A stretch of DNA of 64,000 nt from Bacteroidales bacterium (lineage in GTDB: Bacteria > Bacteroidota > Bacteroidia > Bacteroidales > F082), in the NCBI GenBank assembly GCA_016936505.1, contig JAFGXS010000005.1, forward strand, positions 1 through 64,000, given 5' to 3'. Shown one piece after another: positions 7,586 through 13,377 of this stretch. The notes under the pieces were generated by a model. The model saw only the letters and a program-made list of their open reading frames with translations. It did not search any database and was not told where the DNA came from. The first letter of the stretch is position 1, and each line of letters opens with the position of its first letter. Both the position numbers and the translations under genes were made by a program.

Positions 7586-7599
7586 TAAAAACGATTGAG

Positions 7600-8280
7600 A
7601 TGAAAAATGCATCCTGTACAGTTTGTATGTTAAAATCAAAGGCAGCCCGAAGCCTGCAACATTCCGAATTGGATTTACTGGGTGAAAGCTGTGTACAAGC
7701 TGTATTTGAACCCGGAGAAACAATTTTTAAACAAGGAGCTCTATCGTCAAACATTATCTATTTGCAAACCGGTTTAGTAAAGCTCACGATAAAGGGGCCG
7801 CAGAGGGTTCAAATCATGCGTTTAAAAAAGGCCCCTTCGTATCTAGGCGTTCCCACAACTATGGGCGACAAAATCAACCACTATTCAGCCATAGCTGTCG
7901 AACGGTGCACAGCTTGCTTTATTGATATCAACACATTTAAAGAATTACTGAAGGTAAACCCGGCTTTTTCGTATGAAATTATGCTTGAGTTATGTAGAAA
8001 TGAACTTGAACAATACCAAAGATGTGTCAAACTTGTTCAAAATCAGGTTTACGGCAGGTTGGCAGCCAATTTGTTAATTTTTGCCAATGAAATTTACAAT
8101 TCGAATGAATACGATTTACCGTTAAACAGAAACGATCTTGCAGACCTAGTTTGCACAAGCAGGGAAACTGTAAGTCGCTTACTGGCAGAATTAGCAAAAG
8201 AAAGTATTATTGAAGTTGAAGGAAAACACATTCGTATTTTAGACAACGAACGGCTTGAAAATATAAGTGAAAAGGGATAA
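7600..8280 (+). CDS. Crp/Fnr-family regulator with four conserved cysteines (paralogue 1)
   Basis: A transcription factor with an N-terminal cyclic-nucleotide-binding-type beta barrel and a C-terminal winged helix. The recognition helix SRETVSR carries the Arg-Glu...Arg pattern that in CRP reads TGTGA, which matches the box in its own promoter. C6, C9, C31 and C106 align with cysteines in the paralogue at 8707, a pattern compatible with an Fnr-like [4Fe-4S] or other redox sensor. I start at the ATG at 7600 because it aligns with the paralogue. An upstream ATG at 7534 would add 22 unrelated residues and run through the promoter and operator. It is divergent from the dsrE operon, which it likely controls. 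Confidence 0.87.
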   Translation: MKNASCTVCMLKSKAARSLQHSELDLLGESCVQAVFEPGETIFKQGALSSNIIYLQTGLVKLTIKGPQRVQIMRLKKAPSYLGVPTTMGDKINHYSAIAVERCTACFIDINTFKELLKVNPAFSYEIMLELCRNELEQYQRCVKLVQNQVYGRLAANLLIFANEIYNSNEYDLPLNRNDLADLVCTSRETVSRLLAELAKESIIEVEGKHIRILDNERLENISEKG

Positions 8281-8286
8281 CTTACT

Positions 8287-8499
8287 TTATTGTTTTTTAA
8301 AACAATTACGATAAGAACAAACGGCAAAAGCAATTAAGCCAACACCTGTCAAACTCAGTAAAACAAGATCAAAAGCATCTTTGCTGAGTCCTACATGATG
8401 GCCAATGAATCCAGCTGCCAAAACTAATATAATACCAATAAACCCAATTAATGAAAGGATTAGCATTTCACTAATTAACACTTTTATTTTTGCTTCCAT
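8287..8499 (-). CDS. Small membrane protein with two hydrophobic helices, 70 residues
   Basis: An unrecognised short protein. After a charged start (MEAKIKVLISEM) it has two predicted membrane helices, about residues 12-32 and 43-61, joined by a short polar segment GHHVGLSKD, and ends CSYRNCFKKQ. It sits between the two Crp/Fnr genes on the opposite strand, its stop six bases from the end of the first. The clear two-helix hydrophobic pattern and independent ATG favour a real gene, but no homologue is known to me. A histidine pair in the loop could bind metal or haem, which is speculation. Confidence 0.5.
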   Translation of the reverse strand: MEAKIKVLISEMLILSLIGFIGIILVLAAGFIGHHVGLSKDAFDLVLLSLTGVGLIAFAVCSYRNCFKKQ

Positions 8500-8647
8500 G
8501 ACTTTAATTTTTTCAACATCTAAATATACAACATTACATCAGACTATAGTTTTTTATTTAAGTGATAATGAACAACTTAATGATCGATAATACGATATTT
8601 AAATTCATATATTATCAAACCAATTATTGATATCTATATACTTTATA

Positions 8648-8663
8648 TGTGATCTATATCACG
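8648..8663. promoter_or_regulatory. CRP-like box TGTGAT-N4-ATCACG upstream of the second Crp/Fnr gene
   Basis: TGTGATCTATATCACG has half sites TGTGAT and ATCACG, a single-base departure from a perfect palindrome and the same format as the box at 7555-7570. It lies 43 bases before the ATG at 8707 and upstream of the -7 element TAAATTTG (8695-8702), so activation or cross-regulation between the paralogues is possible. Confidence 0.6.
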
Positions 8664-8694
8664 TATTGCATGTGAATTATGAGAAGAATTCAGT

Positions 8695-8702
8695 TAAATT
8701 TG
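8695..8702 (+). promoter_or_regulatory. -7 element TAAATTTG, possibly giving a leaderless mRNA
   Basis: TAAATTTG matches the Bacteroidota -7 consensus and ends only four bases before the ATG at 8707. If used, transcription would begin at or next to the start codon. Confidence 0.5.
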
Positions 8703-8706
8703 TTTT

Positions 8707-9381
8707 ATGCAAAATTGTAGTACCTGTATTATAAGATCAAAAGCGGTTAATACGCTTAGTCCTAACGAGCTCACAATCTTAATGGAAAGCTGTGCAGAAA
8801 CAACTTTTAATGCACGTGAAAGCATTATGAAAGAAGGAATTTTATCGTCTCATATTGCCTATCTTAAATCTGGTTTGGCTATGGTCAGCAAAAGAGGCAG
8901 TAAAGGTGTTGATCAGGTATTAAAGATTGTTGAACCTGGAAATTACATTGGCTTGCAAACTGTATTATTTGAAAAAGTAAATCAGTATTCTGTAATGGCT
9001 CTGGAGAAATCTGTAGTTTGTTTTATGGACAATTTATCGTTTAAGGAACTCATCAAAAGAAATACAGAGTTTGCCAATGAGCTACTTTCATTTGTTTGCA
9101 GGGAAGAATTAAACTACTTTGAACGCTTTGTAAATACACACCAAAAGAATATTAATGGGAGAGTTGCTGATCTTATTCTCTATTTTTCAGAAAAACTCTA
9201 TCAGAAAAACAGCATAGAAATTCCCCTTACCAGAGGAGACATAGCTGCATTAACCTGCACGACCCGTGAAAGCATTGCCAGAATCATCAAAGACTTTTCC
9301 AATGACGGAATTATTAAGGTTACGGGAAAAAGAATTGATATTCTAAACTCAGAGAAACTTCGCGGGATCAGTATTGAATAG
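8707..9381 (+). CDS. Crp/Fnr-family regulator with four conserved cysteines (paralogue 2)
   Basis: A 224-residue paralogue of the regulator at 7600. The N-terminal CxxC (C4, C7), C29 and C105 align with the cysteines of paralogue 1. The recognition helix TTRESIARII keeps the CRP-type Arg-Glu...Arg contacts, so a TGTGA half site is expected, and such a box lies in its promoter. It ends six bases before the end of the convergent cytochrome b-PAS gene. Two redox-type regulators bracketing one small membrane gene, between the Qmo-like operon and the octahaem cytochrome operon, suggest local control of both. The signal sensed (oxygen, NO, sulfur species) cannot be assigned. Confidence 0.86.
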   Translation: MQNCSTCIIRSKAVNTLSPNELTILMESCAETTFNARESIMKEGILSSHIAYLKSGLAMVSKRGSKGVDQVLKIVEPGNYIGLQTVLFEKVNQYSVMALEKSVVCFMDNLSFKELIKRNTEFANELLSFVCREELNYFERFVNTHQKNINGRVADLILYFSEKLYQKNSIEIPLTRGDIAALTCTTRESIARIIKDFSNDGIIKVTGKRIDILNSEKLRGISIE

Positions 9382-9386
9382 TCAGC

Positions 9387-10916
9387 TTAAATTTTGCTTT
9401 TTTCCAACTCCTTCTCTGCGAGTTTAATATCTGTTTTATCAACAATATATCCTTCAAATCCAACAATATCCTTCCCTTCGAAAACAGGAGTCATGGTAAT
9501 TGAGTGATATCCAACTGAACCATCTTTACAAAAACGACGTGTGATTCCAAAAGGGATGGTTTCTCCCTTTAAGACTTTTGCTACTGATTTTTCCAATGCA
9601 GCAAAATCCTCTTCAGTTCGGCTCAAAGAATAATGCTTTCCAATTAACTCTTCTTTTGAGTTGTATTTATATAAATGAAGCCAGGTATCATTTACGTCCT
9701 GATAGTCTCCTTCTTTGTTGATACGGAAATATCCCACTTCTTTAGATGCGGAAACCAGCGAATAAAAGTTATTTTCTGCACTGCGAGCTGCAACTTTTTC
9801 TTTCAAAGCTTTTTCAGCCTCTACCTGAGCTGTAATATCCATAATGAAACCTTCCAGTCCAATAATTTTACCTTCAGCATCCTTGAAAGGTACAGCCGAT
9901 ACTGTATGATAACCAATTGTTCCGTCTTTACATACACGTTCAACTCTTTCCCCCGTAATGGTTTTTCCGGAAAGAACCTGATTGACCAGATCCAAAATTC
10001 TCTTTTTTCCTTCTTCTGTTCTGTCAAATGAAACATGTGAACCAATCACCAGTTTTTTATCCACGCATTTATAGAGGTTCAACCAGGCATCGTTTACCTC
10101 TTCATACAAACCTTCTTTACTGATTCTGAAATAACCGACACGTGAATTGATCAACCTTTCACGCAACCTTGTCGATTCAGTATCGATTCCAAGACGACCA
10201 ACAACCTCTTCAAAAGCTGATTCAAAAATATGTTCCTTTTCTATTGTTCCCTGGCCGCTAATTCCTTTCCGACTTTCAACCAAAGCAACCTTCAGGTTTT
10301 CCTGTAGAGCAACTGCGGCATCTTCATTTGACATTTCTTCCCAGCCACTAATCATAGCTTTAATTGCCGACATAGGCTTGTGGCCTGTTGTAGTTAAATA
10401 AACATGCCCTATTACAAAACCTATCAACATAAAAGCACCGGCCACATGAATATATGCCACAATATTTAAGTTATGAAAAAAGCCATTATCAATTAGATTG
10501 TCATAATACATATAAACAATGCCGCTAAAAACCACAACAGGAATAATTAAAATACGTAATCCCAGATAAGTTAACCGCTGCAATGGATTAAATTTATTAT
10601 AAACAGTTTTGCGAGTTGGGTGCGGAGCATGACGAAAAATTCCGGTAATGTAATATTCAATCTGTGCTTTAAGCATTTTTGTGGACGGAACGTACTGCCT
10701 CCATTCTCCCGTCGTAAAATTCCAAAATTGTGTAAACACGATCAGGATCATAAAAGCCCATGCCAAATTTCTGTGGAAGAAAACAGAATTCTCATAACCA
10801 AATAAGTTAAATGTTCCATGAACCTCAAAACCTGTCAAAGCCAGTAAAATGATCAATAAGGCTTGCGTCCAGTGCCAAAATCTTTCGTATCTTTTATATA
10901 TCAGTACTCTTTTCAT
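9387..10916 (-). CDS. Membrane cytochrome b fused to two PAS domains
   Basis: The N-terminal 210 residues form a four-to-five-helix dihaem cytochrome b of the hydrogenase/formate dehydrogenase type. Candidate haem histidines lie in RFWHWTQ, FFHRNLAW, AYIHVAGA and IGHVYL. Two tandem PAS domains follow, each with a similar core (VGYFRI, then a KDGSVGYHS-type strand) and each ended by a PAC-like GFEGYIVDKTD or GLEGFIMDIT segment. No kinase, cyclase or methyl-accepting domain follows. I prefer the ATG at 10914-10916 (509 residues, 28 bases after the octahaem gene) over a GTG that overlaps it. The expected role is quinone-side partner of the octahaem cytochrome. The PAS pair is unexplained. Confidence 0.85.
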   Translation of the reverse strand: MKRVLIYKRYERFWHWTQALLIILLALTGFEVHGTFNLFGYENSVFFHRNLAWAFMILIVFTQFWNFTTGEWRQYVPSTKMLKAQIEYYITGIFRHAPHPTRKTVYNKFNPLQRLTYLGLRILIIPVVVFSGIVYMYYDNLIDNGFFHNLNIVAYIHVAGAFMLIGFVIGHVYLTTTGHKPMSAIKAMISGWEEMSNEDAAVALQENLKVALVESRKGISGQGTIEKEHIFESAFEEVVGRLGIDTESTRLRERLINSRVGYFRISKEGLYEEVNDAWLNLYKCVDKKLVIGSHVSFDRTEEGKKRILDLVNQVLSGKTITGERVERVCKDGTIGYHTVSAVPFKDAEGKIIGLEGFIMDITAQVEAEKALKEKVAARSAENNFYSLVSASKEVGYFRINKEGDYQDVNDTWLHLYKYNSKEELIGKHYSLSRTEEDFAALEKSVAKVLKGETIPFGITRRFCKDGSVGYHSITMTPVFEGKDIVGFEGYIVDKTDIKLAEKELEKSKI

Positions 10917-10944
10917 TTCATTAATTTTTTTAAAGATTGGGGTC

Positions 10945-12606
10945 TCATTTTTCTTTTTTTCCACTCAGAATTCGCAGCAAACCGTGAACACTGACCCCCA
11001 TTAAAACAAGGATAATAAATACAAGACCAGTATTGTCGAGCCAGGAATTTCGATCCCTACCGGGGAGATAAAACCCGGTCAGATTTTTCAACTTACTGTC
11101 ATTACTATTATGGCAATCAGCACACTGTAATGCTTTATTGGCGGGTGCCACTTCATGGTTCAAAAGCCACATAGATTGAGTTTTCATAAAAGCAACCTTT
11201 CCGCTGTAAGGCAATCCAACATATTCCATTCCTGCTTTTGCAGAAGCGTTCCAATCCAGATCAACCCATAAAGCTCCCTCACCTTTTGTTCTGGAAAACA
11301 ACTTGGGATTAATCAGCAACATATTCACCGGATCATACGGTTGTTTTCCCCTCATTACCTTTACAGGCCATATTTTCGAAGGATTATTCGGATCAGTAGG
11401 TTTTACTCTGTCTGTATACGAACCAAATAAAGGATTTAATGTTAAAGGAGTTGCTGTATCGGAAACCTTATCAGTTAGCAAATGATGATTTGCGGTTCCG
11501 TTAAACCAAACATATTCCGGTATAACATCTTTCTGGAAAACAGCAGTACCATGCTTAGTATCATAATGAATTGTAACATTCTGATAGGTTTTCCCTTCAA
11601 AAGTATAAGTGTTTCCTGGTAAAGTTTCTCCGGGAATAGGCTTACCGTCTTTTCCCATTCGAAGGGCTGTAGACCAGTCCCAGATAATTTTTGTCGGAGC
11701 TCCTTTGGCATAAACCGGAATATGACAGGTTTGACAGGCAATGCTTTTAAAATGATCATTCAATAATTTGCTTTCGTGCGGCTTGTCTGTATGGCACTGA
11801 ACACATGTCGACCGGTTTGAAGCGGAAGAAGCAACAGTGTACAAATGCCCTGTAATATTATGATGTTCTGTTTTATGACAATCCTGACAATTAAGATTAG
11901 GCGCATCTTTTCCTTTGGAAGCCATGTGCACATCCAAATCTCTTGTACAGCTTAACTGGGCATTTTCCAAATCGCCATGCTTCACATTATTGCCCCCTCC
12001 ACCAACAAAATGGCACGAACCACAATTCTCTTTTTTAGGATTTCCAACATTTTGAGCCACGTGGTTTAAATCGGTTCCAACGGCTGGATATCCGGCCCCG
12101 GGAAGTCCTTTACCCTTGCCAGGATTAGATTTATGATAAGTTCCTGTATTATCGTGACAAACAACACAATCAATATTATTCTGCGTATGAAAATCAAAAC
12201 CTTTGTCTGTATATCCATAACCTGCATGACACATTGAACACATAAACTCGTTGGAGTTAACCCCGATACAGAAATTGTTTAACAAATTAATCTTTCCAAG
12301 ATCGTATACACCTCTTCCCGGAATTGTATCCATTTGTTTCCACTGCCAGTGCGGAGTTTTCATAAACTCATTTCCCGTTTCATTATGACAGCTCAAACAA
12401 GCCGCTGTCATTTCCTGAGGAGTATTGAATTTTTTTTGCAATTCAGGAAATTTGGAGTGATCAACCGCAGCTTTTTCATGTTTGACCAAAATATGTTCCT
12501 TGGAAAAATACTTGGCATCTTTATCTCCATTGTATGTAAAAACAATCCAGAAAATTATAATCCAAGGAACAATTATTATTAAAACAACCTCTAAAAACTT
12601 TTTCAT
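10945..12606 (-). CDS. Octahaem c-type cytochrome, tetrathionate reductase (OTR) family
   Basis: A periplasm-facing multihaem protein with eight CxxCH sites, the first at about residue 70 (CLSCH) and the last CADCH near residue 495. The segment CHAGYGYTDKGFDF after the second site matches the region that supplies a lysine haem ligand in Shewanella OTR, so this Lys is the candidate active-site ligand. OTR reduces tetrathionate, and also nitrite and hydroxylamine in vitro. A hydrophobic helix at residues 5-24 anchors the N-terminus, and a second hydrophobic helix near 525-545 follows the last haem. It is the first gene of a two-gene operon with the cytochrome b-PAS protein. The physiological substrate here is not proven. 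Confidence 0.9.
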   Translation of the reverse strand: MKKFLEVVLIIIVPWIIIFWIVFTYNGDKDAKYFSKEHILVKHEKAAVDHSKFPELQKKFNTPQEMTAACLSCHNETGNEFMKTPHWQWKQMDTIPGRGVYDLGKINLLNNFCIGVNSNEFMCSMCHAGYGYTDKGFDFHTQNNIDCVVCHDNTGTYHKSNPGKGKGLPGAGYPAVGTDLNHVAQNVGNPKKENCGSCHFVGGGGNNVKHGDLENAQLSCTRDLDVHMASKGKDAPNLNCQDCHKTEHHNITGHLYTVASSASNRSTCVQCHTDKPHESKLLNDHFKSIACQTCHIPVYAKGAPTKIIWDWSTALRMGKDGKPIPGETLPGNTYTFEGKTYQNVTIHYDTKHGTAVFQKDVIPEYVWFNGTANHHLLTDKVSDTATPLTLNPLFGSYTDRVKPTDPNNPSKIWPVKVMRGKQPYDPVNMLLINPKLFSRTKGEGALWVDLDWNASAKAGMEYVGLPYSGKVAFMKTQSMWLLNHEVAPANKALQCADCHNSNDSKLKNLTGFYLPGRDRNSWLDNTGLVFIILVLMGVSVHGLLRILSGKKEK

Positions 12607-12975
12607 GTATTCATGATTTTATAATCGTATCAAATTTACGCCACGTAATCTTAAAATATACTATATCAATTATTTGTAATACATATAAATAGGTTTAATA
12701 TTTATATTCGGTACGCTTGCATAATATATTATATATCATTAAATTAAATATGTTATATGTAACAATCTGTATAATTATGTATTTAGAACCAACAAAATAA
12801 CTATCACTAATTTGTTTCCATTCCAAATACATTTTCAAAACACTGAAAAAAGAAGAGAATATTCAACACGGCTACTTTAAAAACATTATAAATTGGTGGT
12901 TTTCACCTCACTTTGCCTTAATGAAGCGGTTTTCCACATTCCAACTTCGTATTTTTGCTTTTGGAAAATATCTTT
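12607..12975. other. Divergent intergenic region between the octahaem operon and the Rieske gene
   Basis: This 369-base AT-rich stretch holds no plausible gene. It contains a TAAATTTG element on the minus strand (12631-12638) suited to the octahaem operon, a Crp/Fnr-like inverted repeat TGTTA-N4-TAACA (12751-12764), and TATTTTTG on the plus strand (12950-12957), 18 bases before the Rieske ATG. The inverted repeat may be the shared control site. Confidence 0.5.
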
Positions 12976-13374
12976 ATGTCGGAAAATAAACATACGCGTA
13001 GAAATTTCTTGAAAATTGCAGGAGGGCTTATTGGATTATCCGCAGTTGGCATGTGGGCCGAATTAACAAAGAACCAGATAGATTTATTGAACAAAAAAAC
13101 TGTCACCTTTCCATTTAACCCTAACAGAGAAATCTCATTCACAGATGAGTTTATTATCAAAAATTCTGAGGGAAAAGTAATCACTTACTCAGCACATTGC
13201 ACGCACATGGGCTGTATTATCAATAAAGAAATAAACGGAAAGTTGATTTGTCCTTGCCACGGTTCAGAATACAATCTGAATGGAATTCCTGTAAAAGGAC
13301 CTGCTTACAAACCACTTGAAAAATTCAAAACCACTCTTTCCACGGATCAGAAACAAGTTATAATTGAAACTTAA
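12976..13374 (+). CDS. Rieske [2Fe-2S] protein with twin-arginine signal
   Basis: A 132-residue Rieske iron-sulfur protein that would oxidise quinol at the Qo site of the adjacent cytochrome b. The N-terminus KHTRRNFLKIAGG is a twin-arginine signal followed by a hydrophobic helix that probably stays as membrane anchor. The cluster ligands are in CTHMGC and CPCHGSEY. I start at MSENKHTRR (12976) because the upstream ATG at 12955 only adds MLLENIF and overlaps the promoter. The stop codon is followed by a single alanine codon and then the TTG start of the cytochrome b gene in the same reading frame. The two form a Rieske/cytochrome b complex. Confidence 0.92.
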   Translation: MSENKHTRRNFLKIAGGLIGLSAVGMWAELTKNQIDLLNKKTVTFPFNPNREISFTDEFIIKNSEGKVITYSAHCTHMGCIINKEINGKLICPCHGSEYNLNGIPVKGPAYKPLEKFKTTLSTDQKQVIIET

Positions 13375-13377
13375 GCA

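Noticed and set aside
7534-7599. Upstream ATG for the first Crp/Fnr gene
   Set aside because: The 22 extra residues do not align with the paralogue and would put the promoter and operator inside the coding sequence.
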